Below, piece after piece: positions 1-8,312 of a stretch of DNA of 64,000 nucleotides. This DNA comes from FEN-1219 sp964503125 (GTDB taxonomy: Bacteria > Pseudomonadota > Gammaproteobacteria > Steroidobacterales > Rariloculaceae), in the NCBI GenBank assembly GCA_964503125.1, contig CAZCZE010000008.1, positions 19,947 to 83,946 on the forward strand. The letters are read 5' to 3'. The translations under genes were made by a program, and so were the position numbers. The notes beneath the pieces are model-generated. The model had not been told where the DNA came from. It saw only the letters and a list, made by a program, of their open reading frames with translations, and did no database searches. Within the stretch, counting starts at the first letter, position 1; every line of letters begins with the position of its first letter.

Positions 1-1049
1 ACGTCGCGAGCGCGCAAGCGGGGACGATCGTCGAGAAACGCGTCGTCGAGGGGCAGCGTGTCGCTGCCGGCGACGTCCTCTACGTGCTGGCCAACGAGCG
101 CCTCACGCGGGCCGGGTTGGCCACGGAGCAGGAGGTCGCCGTGCAGCTCGAGCGGCGCCGCGACAGCCTCGGCGGGCAGATCGGGAGCACGCGCGCGCTC
201 GAGCAAGCGGAGCGCGCAGCACTCGCTGACCGGCGCGCGGCCGTACGGCGCGAGAGCGCGAGCCTCGACGAAACGATCGCGGCGGAGCGGCGCCGTTCGG
301 AGCTCGCCGAAGCAACCGCCGAGCGCTACGCGAGAATGCGCGCACTCGGCTTCGTGGCCGAGGAGCAGTGGTCGCTGCGTGAGGCGGCGCTGCTCGAGCA
401 GCGCAGCAGGGTCGAGGGCCTCGAGCGCGAGCGCGCAGGGCTGGCCCGGATCGCAGCAGAGCTCGATGGCCGCAGTGCGACGCTGGGCCTCGAGTACGCC
501 AACGCGATCGCCGAGCTCGAGCGAGCCGTCGTCGCTGTCGAGCTCGAGATCGTCGAGAACGACGCGCGACGCGAGATCGCGATCGCGGCGCCCCAAGCGG
601 GTGTCGTCGCCGCGCCCGTGGGCGAGGTCGGCCAGGCCGTGGAGCGTGGCGCCGTGCTCGCGCGCATCGTGCCCGAGGGCTCGACGCTCGTCGCGGAGCT
701 GTTCGCGCCGAGCCGAGCCGTGGGGTTCGTCGTCGAGGGCGACGAGGTACGGCTTCGCTATGCGGCGTTCCCGTATCAGAAATTCGGTCACGCGCTCGGC
801 AGCGTCGTTAGCGTGTCGCAAGCGACGCTCGGCGCGAGCGATCCCGTTCTCGTGAGAGGGCTCGTGCGCAGCGAGCCCGTGTATCGCGTGGCCGTGGCAT
901 TGCAATCGCAAACCGTCACGGCGTACGGCGAGCCGCGCAAGCTTCTGCCCGGCATGGAGGTCGAGGCCGACGTGTCGCTCGAGACGCGGCGCCTCTACGA
1001 GTGGGTGCTCGAGCCGCTCTACGCGATGGCCGGGCGCATCCCTCAGTGA
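1..1049 (+). CDS. HlyD-family membrane fusion protein (5' partial)
   Basis: The reading frame is open from base 3 and the start lies outside the window; 348 residues are visible. It begins inside a lipoyl-like half-domain (GTIVEKRVVEGQRVAAGD), continues as a long Arg/Glu-rich coiled coil over roughly residues 35-190, and returns to the second lipoyl half (APQAGVVAAPVGEVGQ). This is the layout of periplasmic adaptors that join an inner-membrane ABC exporter to an outer-membrane channel. The YQKFG segment and the C-terminal LLPGMEVEADV...EWVLEPLY region resemble the CvaA/RaxA type used in bacteriocin or peptide export; that subtype is inference. A partner ABC transporter would be expected upstream, outside the window. 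Confidence 0.9.
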   Translation, partial: VASAQAGTIVEKRVVEGQRVAAGDVLYVLANERLTRAGLATEQEVAVQLERRRDSLGGQIGSTRALEQAERAALADRRAAVRRESASLDETIAAERRRSELAEATAERYARMRALGFVAEEQWSLREAALLEQRSRVEGLERERAGLARIAAELDGRSATLGLEYANAIAELERAVVAVELEIVENDARREIAIAAPQAGVVAAPVGEVGQAVERGAVLARIVPEGSTLVAELFAPSRAVGFVVEGDEVRLRYAAFPYQKFGHALGSVVSVSQATLGASDPVLVRGLVRSEPVYRVAVALQSQTVTAYGEPRKLLPGMEVEADVSLETRRLYEWVLEPLYAMAGRIPQ

Positions 1050-1095
1050 AGCGCCGGTGGCTCGCGCGCGGGCTCGCGGGCTATGCTTGCCGCCA

Positions 1096-2514
1096 ATGAC
1101 CACGACAACCACGGCGACGGCCGCCGTCGTCGACTTCATCGCGCGCACGCGGCTCGCCGACTTTCCCGCCGAGGCGCTTAGCCTAGGCAAACGCTGCATC
1201 GTCGATAGTCTGGGCGTCATGCTCGCGGGCTCGACGCAGGACGCCGGCCGCATCCTCCAGGAGCACATCCAAGGCGTGGACACGCGTACCCTCGCGACGG
1301 TGTTCGGCCCGCGGCCGTTCAAGACGGGCCCGGCCGGGGCTGCGCTCGTCAACGGCACGGCCGGCCACGCGTTCGACTGGGACGACACGCAGCTCGCGAC
1401 GAGCGCCGACCGCATCTTCGGCCTGCTCACGCATCCCAGCATGCCGCCGCTCGTGGCCGCGCTCGCCGTCGGCGAGCCGCGGCGCGTCTCGGGCGCGGCG
1501 CTGCTCGAGGCGTTCCTGACGGGCTTCGAGGTCGAGTGCAAGATCGCCGAGGCGATTCACCCGAATCACTACCAGAAGGGCTTTCACACCTCGGGCACGA
1601 TCGGCACGTTCGGTGCGGCCGTGGCCGCGGCAAAGCTGCTCGGCCTCGACGCCGCGCAAACGGCGCATGTGCTTGCGATTGCCGCGAGCTCGGCTTCGGG
1701 GATCCGCGTGAGCTTCGGCAGCATGACGAAGCCGCTGCACGTGGGCCGCGCGGCGCAGAACGGCGTCACGGCCGCGGACCTCGCGGCGCGCGGCTTCACG
1801 GGCGGCAAGGACGCGCTCGATCCGCCGTGGGGCTTTTTCCAGACCTTCGGCCACGGCGAAGGGTACGATCCGCAGCGCATCGTCGGCGTGCTGGGCAACC
1901 CGCACACGATCGTCTGGCCCGGCGTCTCGATCAAGCCGTACCCGTGCGGCGTGCTCGGCCATCCGACGATGGACGCGATGCGCCGGCTCGTCATGAAGCA
2001 CGACGTCAAGGCGGAGCAGATCAAAGCGATCCGCGTGCGCGCGGGCTCGAATATCCTGAACCCGCTGCGCTACGCCATCGCGACCAACGAGCTCGAGGCC
2101 AAGTTCTGCCCCGCATTCATGGTCAGCGCCATCGCCTTGCGCCGCAAAGCCGGCATCCACGAGTTCAACGACCCCTTCGTGCAGAGCGCGCCCGTGCAGG
2201 CGCTGCAGCGCCTTGTCGAGCGCGTGCTCGATCCGGAGATCGAGGCCAAGGGCTTCGAGAAGATCCGCAGCACGGTCGAAGTCGACCTCGTCGACGGCCG
2301 CAAGCTCGTCGAGCACGCCGACGAGCGCTACCGCGGCGGCCCCGACCTGCCGTTCACGCGCGACGAGCTCTACGAGAAGTGGAGCGACTGCGCGTCGCTC
2401 GTGCTGCCGCAGCCCGCAATCGACGAGGCGTTCGAGCTCGTCGACGGGCTCGAGCGCGTCGACGACGTCACGATGCTCGTGCGCGCGCTCACGACGCCGG
2501 TCGGCGAGAGCTAG
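1096..2514 (+). CDS. MmgE/PrpD family protein
   Basis: The product has 472 residues, the usual size for the MmgE/PrpD family, which includes 2-methylcitrate dehydratase and cis-aconitate decarboxylase. The N-terminal helical domain carries the family segment HAFDWDDTQ, and later GFEVECKIAEAIHPNHYQKG and GVSIKPYPCG are characteristic. I chose the ATG at 1096 over an upstream GTG at 1057 because the family alignment begins at VVDFIARTRLADFP. The exact substrate cannot be read from sequence: no methylcitrate-cycle genes are nearby, so an uncharacterised hydrolyase or isomerase is as likely as PrpD. The gene ends 6 bases before a carboxylate-transporter-like gene, so the two probably form an operon for uptake and catabolism of an organic acid. 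Confidence 0.88.
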   Translation: MTTTTTATAAVVDFIARTRLADFPAEALSLGKRCIVDSLGVMLAGSTQDAGRILQEHIQGVDTRTLATVFGPRPFKTGPAGAALVNGTAGHAFDWDDTQLATSADRIFGLLTHPSMPPLVAALAVGEPRRVSGAALLEAFLTGFEVECKIAEAIHPNHYQKGFHTSGTIGTFGAAVAAAKLLGLDAAQTAHVLAIAASSASGIRVSFGSMTKPLHVGRAAQNGVTAADLAARGFTGGKDALDPPWGFFQTFGHGEGYDPQRIVGVLGNPHTIVWPGVSIKPYPCGVLGHPTMDAMRRLVMKHDVKAEQIKAIRVRAGSNILNPLRYAIATNELEAKFCPAFMVSAIALRRKAGIHEFNDPFVQSAPVQALQRLVERVLDPEIEAKGFEKIRSTVEVDLVDGRKLVEHADERYRGGPDLPFTRDELYEKWSDCASLVLPQPAIDEAFELVDGLERVDDVTMLVRALTTPVGES

Positions 2515-2520
2515 GCGCCC

Positions 2521-3765
2521 ATGAGCCTCGCGTGGATCTCCGTCGCGGCGCTCGTCCTCGCCATCACGTTGAGCTGCACGACGACGGTCAACGTCGGCGT
2601 GCTGTCGCTCGCGCTCGCGCTCGTGATCGGCGTGGCGCTGGCCGACATGTCGCCGGCGCAAGTGCTCGACGGCTTTCCAATCGATCTGTTCGTCACGCTC
2701 GTCGGCGTGACGCTGCTGTTCGCGATCGCCGAGGTCAACGGCACGCTCGCGCGCGTCACGCAGCGCGCCGTGCGTCTGTGCCGCGGCCATGCCGGCGTGC
2801 TGCCAGTGATGTTCTTCCTCGTCGGTTTCGTGCTCGCGACGATCGGCGCGGGCGCGACGCCCGCGAGCGCGCTGCTCGCGCCGCCCGCGATGGCCGTGGC
2901 CGCGCGCGCCGGCGTGCCGCCGTTCTTGATGGCCGTCATGGCGGGCAACGGCGCGCTCGCGGGCACGCTGTCGCCGTTCGCGCCGACGGGCATCGTCGCC
3001 AACGACAAGATGGCGGAAATCGGCCTCGCGGGCTTCGAGTGGCACACGTTCGCCTACAATGCGCTCGCGCACGCGCTCGTCGGCATCGGCGGGTTCCTGC
3101 TGTTCGGCGGCTGGAAGCTCTTCCGGCGCGGGGCCGGCAGCGCGAGCGCGGCCGACGTCGAGGCGGCCGAGCCCATGGAAGCGCACCACTGGCTCACGGC
3201 CGCCGGTATCGTGGCGTTCATCGTCCCCGTCGCGTTTTTCGGGGTCAACGTCGGCATGGCAGCGCTCGTCGTCGCGACGACGCTCGTGCTGCTGCGCCCC
3301 GTCGACGAGTCGAAGGCCGTCGGGCGCATGCCGTGGGGCGTGATTCTCATGGTCACGGGCGTCACCGTGCTCGTCGCGCTGCTTCGTGAGACCGAAGGCC
3401 TCGCGCTCATCACGAGCGGCATCGCGAATCTCTCGACGCCGACGACGATCGAGCCCATCGTCGGCTTCGGCGTGGGGCTCGTGTCTGTTTACAGCAGCAC
3501 GTCCGGCGTCGTGCTGCCCGCGTTCTTGCCCATGGTTCCCGATCTCGCCGCGCGGCTCGGCGGCGTCGACCCGCTGCCGATCGCGTTGTCGATGAACGTG
3601 GCCGCGAGCCTCGTCGACCTCTCTTCGCTGTCGACGGGCGGCGCGCTGTTCATCGCGGGCGCTGCGGGCTTCGCCGACACGCGCAAGCTGTTCAACCAGC
3701 TGCTCGCCTGGGGCTTGTCGATGTCACTCGTCGGCGCCGTGCTCTGCTACGTGCTGTTCGGCTAA
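2521..3765 (+). CDS. MatC-like dicarboxylate/anion transporter
   Basis: A 414-residue, strongly hydrophobic inner-membrane protein with about ten to twelve predicted membrane spans. The first part (MSPAQVLDGFPIDLFVTLVG, then GATPASALLAPPAMAVAA and GNGALAGTLSPFAPTG) matches the MatC N-terminal domain type found in the SLC13/ion-transporter superfamily, whose members move C4-dicarboxylates or malonate. The second half repeats the fold, with STSGVVLPAFLPMVP and NVAASLVDLSSLSTGGALF. It starts 6 bases after the MmgE/PrpD gene, so co-transcription is likely and the substrate may be the acid handled by that enzyme. Family membership is well supported; the substrate is inference. Confidence 0.82.
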   Translation: MSLAWISVAALVLAITLSCTTTVNVGVLSLALALVIGVALADMSPAQVLDGFPIDLFVTLVGVTLLFAIAEVNGTLARVTQRAVRLCRGHAGVLPVMFFLVGFVLATIGAGATPASALLAPPAMAVAARAGVPPFLMAVMAGNGALAGTLSPFAPTGIVANDKMAEIGLAGFEWHTFAYNALAHALVGIGGFLLFGGWKLFRRGAGSASAADVEAAEPMEAHHWLTAAGIVAFIVPVAFFGVNVGMAALVVATTLVLLRPVDESKAVGRMPWGVILMVTGVTVLVALLRETEGLALITSGIANLSTPTTIEPIVGFGVGLVSVYSSTSGVVLPAFLPMVPDLAARLGGVDPLPIALSMNVAASLVDLSSLSTGGALFIAGAAGFADTRKLFNQLLAWGLSMSLVGAVLCYVLFG

Positions 3766-3793
3766 CCGGGCCGCGGCGCGAGGAAACGCCCGC

Positions 3794-4216
3794 TCAGGCG
3801 CTTTCCTGGTAGAGCCACGCGCCGGCGACGGCGGCAACCACCGTCTCGACGAGCGACCAGGCCCCGGCCAAGACCAGCAGGTTCGCGGGCAAGATCCCCA
3901 TGATCGTGTCGGCGGCGGCGCCCATCATGACCACGAGCCACACGGCGACGCCGGCGATGACCGCGGTCTTCGCGCCCGCGCCGAACCGCGGCCGTAGCCC
4001 CGCGTACAGGAAGACGATGACGATGCCCATCAAGAACGTGAGCGCGATGAACCACGCGATCTGCTCCATGCCGGGCTGAGCCAAACCCATGCGCTCCATG
4101 ATCGCGGCCGACTCCTCCGCGACCACGTAGAGATTGAGGACGGTTTCGCTGATGTTGATGACGAGGCCGGCCACGAGGCCGCCGAGAATCACGCGTGCGA
4201 CGTTGATCTTGCCCAT
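3794..4216 (-). CDS. Small four-helix membrane protein, function unknown
   Basis: A 140-residue protein starting MGKINVARVILGGLVAG. Hydrophobicity suggests four membrane helices at about residues 8-28, 50-73, 82-103 and 112-134, with conserved-looking polar residues (NISETVLN) at the end of the first. I do not recognise a named family, although proteins of this size and pattern are common hypothetical membrane proteins in Proteobacteria. It lies on the minus strand between the MatC-like gene, with which it converges, and ada, which points the same way 101 bases upstream. Nothing in the sequence indicates a role. Confidence 0.72.
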   Translation of the reverse strand: MGKINVARVILGGLVAGLVINISETVLNLYVVAEESAAIMERMGLAQPGMEQIAWFIALTFLMGIVIVFLYAGLRPRFGAGAKTAVIAGVAVWLVVMMGAAADTIMGILPANLLVLAGAWSLVETVVAAVAGAWLYQESA

Positions 4217-4317
4217 GAACGATTCCTTTTATTAGCTGTTGGTTGGAACCACTAGGCGCAGGACCAGCGGATTCTACGCTTGCGGCGGGCGTTCGCCAGC
4301 GCCCGGCCGGGGGCAGG

Positions 4318-5382
4318 TCAGGCGGCCTTGGCCCGCGCGCGCCGCTCGTGCTCCAGGAGCCAGCGTTTACGCGGCACGCCGCCGCCGTAGCCGCCGAGCT
4401 CGCCGTTCGCGTTGATCACGCGGTGGCAGGGGATCACGATCGCGAATTGGTTAGCGCCGTTCGCTTGCGCCACGGCGCGCACGGCGCGCGGGTTGCCGAC
4501 GGCGCGCGCGAGCTCGGCATAGCTTAAGGTCTCGCCGGGCGGGATCGTCAGCAACGCGTCCCAGACCAAGTTCTGGAACGGCGAGCCGCCGCGCGCGAGC
4601 GGCGTCTTGAACACCGCCCCGCGGCCCGCGAAGTAGGCTTTGAGCTCGGCCTCGATCTGCGCGATCGGCGCCGTGCGGCCCGGCGCGATGCCGGCCTTGA
4701 GCCGTGCGCGCAGCCGCTCGATCTCGCGCTCGAGGCCGCGGCGGTCGACGTACTCGAGTAAGTACAGCGCCCGGTCGTCGGCGACCGCCGTCATCGGCCC
4801 GAGCGGCGTGTCGAGCCAGGCCGCGTAGAGCGCGCGCGTCGCGCGGCTCGCGGGCGGCGCGCCCATGATCCGCGCGAACGCGTCGCGGAAGCCGCTGCCG
4901 GACTCGAAGCCCGCATCGACCTGCGCGTCGATGACGCGCTCGCCGTTGCGGATGGCCTTGAACGCCGAGCCGAGCCGGCGCGCGCGCGCGTACTCGACGA
5001 ACGTCATGCCGAAGCGCTTCTGGAACTGGCGCCGCGCCGTCGAGGCGTGCACGGCGAGCGCGTCGAAGTCGGCGTCGCGCCAGCGCTTCGTGGGCTCGGC
5101 CTCGACGGCCGCGACGAGCCGGCGCACGACGTCCGACGTCTGGTCGGGATGCGAGAGCGGCCGGCAGCGTGCGCACGGCCGATAGGACGCGAGCAACGCC
5201 GACTGCGCGTCGGCGAAGAACTCGCAGTTCTCGCGCTTCGGCTTGCGCGCAGGGCACGTCGGCCGGCAGAAGATGCCCGTGGTCCGCACGCCGACGTAGA
5301 AGGTGCCGTCGTATTCGGCATCGCGACCGAGGAGCGCGGCGTAGCAAGTCTCCTGGTCGAGCGGCAGTTGTGTCTGTTCCAT
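4318..5382 (-). CDS. ada: Ada: methylphosphotriester and O6-methylguanine DNA methyltransferase/regulator
   Basis: A bifunctional adaptive-response protein of 354 residues, the same length as E. coli Ada. The N-terminal zinc domain has Cys39, Cys43, Cys70 and Cys73, with the spacing of the Ada metal-binding cysteines that accept methyl groups from phosphotriesters. An AraC-type helix-turn-helix follows (about residues 90-185). The C-terminal methyltransferase domain has the acceptor motif PCHRVI (Cys319). The start at 5382 (MEQTQLP) gives the standard N terminus; an ATG 9 bases upstream is possible. It should repair alkylated DNA and, once methylated, activate its own and other repair promoters. 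Another alkylation-repair gene, tag, lies at 19.7 kb but not in the same operon. Confidence 0.95.
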   Translation of the reverse strand: MEQTQLPLDQETCYAALLGRDAEYDGTFYVGVRTTGIFCRPTCPARKPKRENCEFFADAQSALLASYRPCARCRPLSHPDQTSDVVRRLVAAVEAEPTKRWRDADFDALAVHASTARRQFQKRFGMTFVEYARARRLGSAFKAIRNGERVIDAQVDAGFESGSGFRDAFARIMGAPPASRATRALYAAWLDTPLGPMTAVADDRALYLLEYVDRRGLEREIERLRARLKAGIAPGRTAPIAQIEAELKAYFAGRGAVFKTPLARGGSPFQNLVWDALLTIPPGETLSYAELARAVGNPRAVRAVAQANGANQFAIVIPCHRVINANGELGGYGGGVPRKRWLLEHERRARAKAA

Positions 5383-5432
5383 GCGTGCCATTTTAGGGGT
5401 CGTCCGGAGTCGTGCCGCCGAAATTCGCGCAG

Positions 5433-5790
5433 CTAATTCTGCGCCGGTCTCGGGGTCTTGGCGGGCCTCGGGGTGCTGCGCCAACAGCCGCCGTGGCTGT
5501 ACGACCGCCAGGCCCAGGGCAGCCAGCGCACGAGCGCGAGCGACAGCCACAGCGCCCGCGATGCGTGCCGCGCGGCAGCCGCAGCATCGGCCGGCGGACG
5601 TGGTTGCCGCTCTCGCCGGGCATCGTGCCGTTGCGCACGGGGCAGGCGCGGAATTCCTCGCCGAACAGCACCCAGTCGCGCCACGGCTCGAGCGCGGCCG
5701 GGGACGTCGACGACCTGGGGGTCGAGCGTTGCAGTGCAGAGCAGCGCGGCGGCTCCGACGGAGCGGCAGAATGCTGGCAGTACGCGCACG
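5433..5790 (-). pseudogene. Decayed or internally deleted gene (tentative)
   Basis: The 514 bases between ada and the TfoX-like gene hold no intact gene, but two minus-strand pieces in different frames look protein-like. One (about 5692-5597) reads LEPWRDWVLFGEEFRACP followed by NGTMPGESGNHV. The other, ending at 5433, reads ALWLSLALVRWLPWAWRSYS, which looks like a membrane segment. From memory both resemble opposite ends of a long proteobacterial envelope protein of unknown function. If so, the central part has been deleted and the frame shifted. The remaining bases of the gap show nothing recognisable. This is a tentative reading. Confidence 0.3.
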
Positions 5791-5905
5791 CCGGTTCTCC
5801 GCGGCACTGGGGAGGGTCTAGGATGGCGCGCACGCGCGCGGAATGCACGCCGCGCCCGCGAATCTCCGAGCTCGCGAGTTCGCAGCCCCTTTTGCTGGTC
5901 GTGCC

Positions 5906-6286
5906 TCAGCGTCGGCCCAAGCGGCGCCGTTTCACCGGAGCGCTGGCCCCGACACGAACCGCCGCTTTGGCCCACGCAGCCAGGTCCGCCGCATCCTCGA
6001 GCACCCCGAGCGGCACGCGCCAATACGCCATGGTCATCGGTCGATCCGCGTAGGGCTTAAAAGGCTCGCTGCCCGCGGCCTCGTAGGCGCCACGCGTGCT
6101 GTCGTCGGTCCGTAGAAACAGCTCGTCGGCCGCGAGGATACCGAAGAAGATGTCGCCCGAGTACAGGCCGACGCCGCCGAACATCGCGCGCGAGCGCAAC
6201 TGCGGGAGGCTCGCGAGCTGATCGAGCACGAAGTCGCGAAACTCGGCGCTGACGCGCAGCGGTCGTAAGCGGCGCGACCGAGCCAT
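5906..6286 (-). CDS. TfoX/Sxy N-terminal domain protein
   Basis: A 126-residue protein with the TfoX N-terminal domain: FVLDQLASLPQLRSRAMFGG, then VGLYSGDIFFGILAADELFLR and the late YWRVPLGVLEDA segment. It lacks the C-terminal domain of E. coli Sxy/TfoX, so it is the short single-domain type. Full-length TfoX regulates competence together with CRP; short members are widespread and mostly uncharacterised, so a competence role is not implied. It is oriented with the downstream HD-domain and exonuclease genes on the minus strand but is separated from the decayed region upstream. Confidence 0.85.
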   Translation of the reverse strand: MARSRRLRPLRVSAEFRDFVLDQLASLPQLRSRAMFGGVGLYSGDIFFGILAADELFLRTDDSTRGAYEAAGSEPFKPYADRPMTMAYWRVPLGVLEDAADLAAWAKAAVRVGASAPVKRRRLGRR

Positions 6287-6307
6287 CGTGCAATCAGCCG
6301 AGCGACT

Positions 6308-7360
6308 TCATCCCGCCACGGCTTTGTTCACCGCACCGCGCGCGGTCCAGGCGCGCACGCGCTGGAGCGCGAGCTCGACGAGGTGCGCCTCGCCGTGCGG
6401 ATCGGGAACGATGCACGGCGGGTGGCGGCGCAGGCGTTCCCAGTCGCCGTGCTGGATGACGGTGTTCAAGAACGTCAGGTTCTTGCGGATGAAGGGGATG
6501 TACGGGCTCTGGCCGCGTTCGAAGAACGCCTCGAAGTAGCGATAGACGCGGTTGAAGTTGTTCTCGAGCCGCAGTCGTGCCGAGGTCTGATAGAACGACA
6601 GCGTCTTGCCGAGCAAGTCCTGCGCCGAGTGGTAGCGCACTTTGCCCTGCGGCCGGTCGTCGATGGCGATGCCGCCGAGCACGAACTCGGGGTAGAGACG
6701 GTCGCGGCACTTCTCGAGGTAGCAGCGGTCCGCGAGCTGCGCGACGAGGTCGGCCGTGCCGAGCAAGTGGCCGACGGTGGTGTCCTTCGGCTCCTCGAGC
6801 TCGATCTGATTAACGTCGAGCTCGTAGCCCGTGAAATGCACGATACGCGAGATCACGGGCACGAATCGCTGGAGGCCGATGGCCGGCAGGTAGCGCTCGA
6901 GATACTGGCCGCTGCGCGTCACGTGGATGCGCGTGAACACCGCGCCGTTGACGGCGGCCGCATCGCGCTCCTTGTGGCGCAGGTAGCCCACGTCGTGAAA
7001 CAGCGCGCTCACGATCGCGAGCTCGGCGCGGTCGGGGCCCAAGCGGTCCGCGGGCTCGACGCTCGTCTCGTGCCCGGCGATGAGCCGCGAGAGCGCGAGC
7101 GTCATGTCGAGCGTGTGCTGCATGTCGTGATACGTGGTGTCGACCGGGTGGTAGCTCGGGTCGCGGCCCGTGAAGACGCGCTCGAAATCGTGGAAGGCGA
7201 GCCAGACGGAATCGAAGGAATTCTGCGGGTAGAGCGACGCAAAAAGGTCCTTGATGGCGGCACGAACCTGCGGTGCCTTGCTCACCTGCACGGTGTTGGT
7301 GACGTCGTAGTCGTTGCGCCGGTCTTGCAGTTCGTCTTCGATCGGCATCGAGGGGTCCAT
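6308..7360 (-). CDS. HD-domain metal-dependent phosphohydrolase-like protein
   Basis: About 350 residues if translated from the ATG at 7360 (MDPSMPIEDEL); an upstream in-frame start at 7408 would add 16 residues. The motif YHDMQHTLD at about residues 77-85 followed by ALFHDVGY, with the His-Asp pair near residues 122-123, matches the HD/PDEase metal-binding fold. Members hydrolyse phosphoesters or cyclic nucleotides, but the substrate of this subfamily is not known to me. The C-terminal third has aromatic-rich segments (TLSFYQTSARLRLENNFNRV) without a recognised domain. It sits just downstream of the ExoIII gene on the same strand (12-base gap from 7420 to 7409), so co-transcription is possible. 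Confidence 0.78.
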   Translation of the reverse strand: MDPSMPIEDELQDRRNDYDVTNTVQVSKAPQVRAAIKDLFASLYPQNSFDSVWLAFHDFERVFTGRDPSYHPVDTTYHDMQHTLDMTLALSRLIAGHETSVEPADRLGPDRAELAIVSALFHDVGYLRHKERDAAAVNGAVFTRIHVTRSGQYLERYLPAIGLQRFVPVISRIVHFTGYELDVNQIELEEPKDTTVGHLLGTADLVAQLADRCYLEKCRDRLYPEFVLGGIAIDDRPQGKVRYHSAQDLLGKTLSFYQTSARLRLENNFNRVYRYFEAFFERGQSPYIPFIRKNLTFLNTVIQHGDWERLRRHPPCIVPDPHGEAHLVELALQRVRAWTARGAVNKAVAG

Positions 7361-7420
7361 CCGGGCCGACAAGTCTAAGAGATTAGACCTGATACCCGAG
7401 TCCCGCATCTCACATAAGCG

Positions 7421-8191
7421 CTAGGGGAGCGCGAATTCTGCGACCACCGGCACGTGGTCGGATGGCCGCTCCCAGCCGCGCGGTTCCTTGTCTATACGGG
7501 CGCCTAGGCACGTTTGACTTAACGCCGCGGACGCCAGCATGAGATCGATTCTCAAACCCTGATTGCGGCGGAACGCACCGGCGCGGTAGTCCCACCAGCT
7601 GAAGGCCTTCTCGGGCTGCGGGAACAGCCGAAACGCGTCGCGCAGACCTAAGTCCAGGAGCGCCCCGAGCGCGGCGCGCTCGGCCGGTGTGCAGAGCACG
7701 TGCCCTTGCCACGCCTGCGGGTCGTGCACGTCGCGGTCGTCGGGCGCGACGTTGAAGTCGCCCGTGACGAGCAGCAGCGGGTGCCGGGCCAGCTCATCGG
7801 CGAGCGACGCGCGCAGCGCTGCGAGCCAGTCGAGCTTGTAGCGGTACTTGTCCGAGTCGACGCTCTGGCCGTTCGGCACGTAGAGACTGAAGAAGCGCAG
7901 CGCGCCGAATGTCGCGCCCACGACGCGTTTCTGCTCGGTGTGGCCGTTGCCTAGTCCAAAACGCGCGTCGCGCGGCTCCTCGCGCGACAGGATCGCGACG
8001 CCGTTGTAGGCGGACTGGCCGCTGAACGTGGCCGCGTAGCCGTAGTCGCGGAACGTGTCGGCCGGGAAATCCTCGTCCTTGAGCTTCGTCTCCTGTAGCG
8101 CCAGGAGGTCGGGTTGCTCGCGCTCGAGCCACTTGAGCACGTGCGGCAAGCGCACGCGCAGGCTGTTGACGTTCCAACTCGCGGCCTTCAA
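7421..8191 (-). CDS. xthA: Exodeoxyribonuclease III
   Basis: An AP endonuclease/3'-5' exonuclease of the ExoIII/EEP family, 256 residues. The metal and active-site motifs are in order: SWNVNSLR, ALQETK, the catalytic GDFNVAP, and the C-terminal SDHVPVVAEF. No ATG exists near the domain start; I chose the TTG at 8191 (LKAASWNV) because GAGGTG lies just upstream. A GTG at 8197 is the alternative. The enzyme acts in base-excision repair of abasic sites and oxidised 3' ends. It is divergent from chrA with about 120 bases between them and is followed by the HD-domain gene. Confidence 0.93.
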   Translation of the reverse strand: MKAASWNVNSLRVRLPHVLKWLEREQPDLLALQETKLKDEDFPADTFRDYGYAATFSGQSAYNGVAILSREEPRDARFGLGNGHTEQKRVVGATFGALRFFSLYVPNGQSVDSDKYRYKLDWLAALRASLADELARHPLLLVTGDFNVAPDDRDVHDPQAWQGHVLCTPAERAALGALLDLGLRDAFRLFPQPEKAFSWWDYRAGAFRRNQGLRIDLMLASAALSQTCLGARIDKEPRGWERPSDHVPVVAEFALP

Positions 8192-8312
8192 GGACACCTC
8201 TTTCGAACCCGATTGCGACCGCGGCGTTCCCTTCCGTGCTGCTACGATGGCGCCGCTCGCCGAACGACGAACGAGATGATACAGGGCTGCGCGCGAGCAT
8301 CGGGATTCCAAC

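Noticed and set aside
1183..3189. A 668-codon minus-strand frame across the MmgE/PrpD and MatC-like genes
   Set aside because: Low-complexity Arg/Ala/Glu shadow of two well-supported plus-strand genes.
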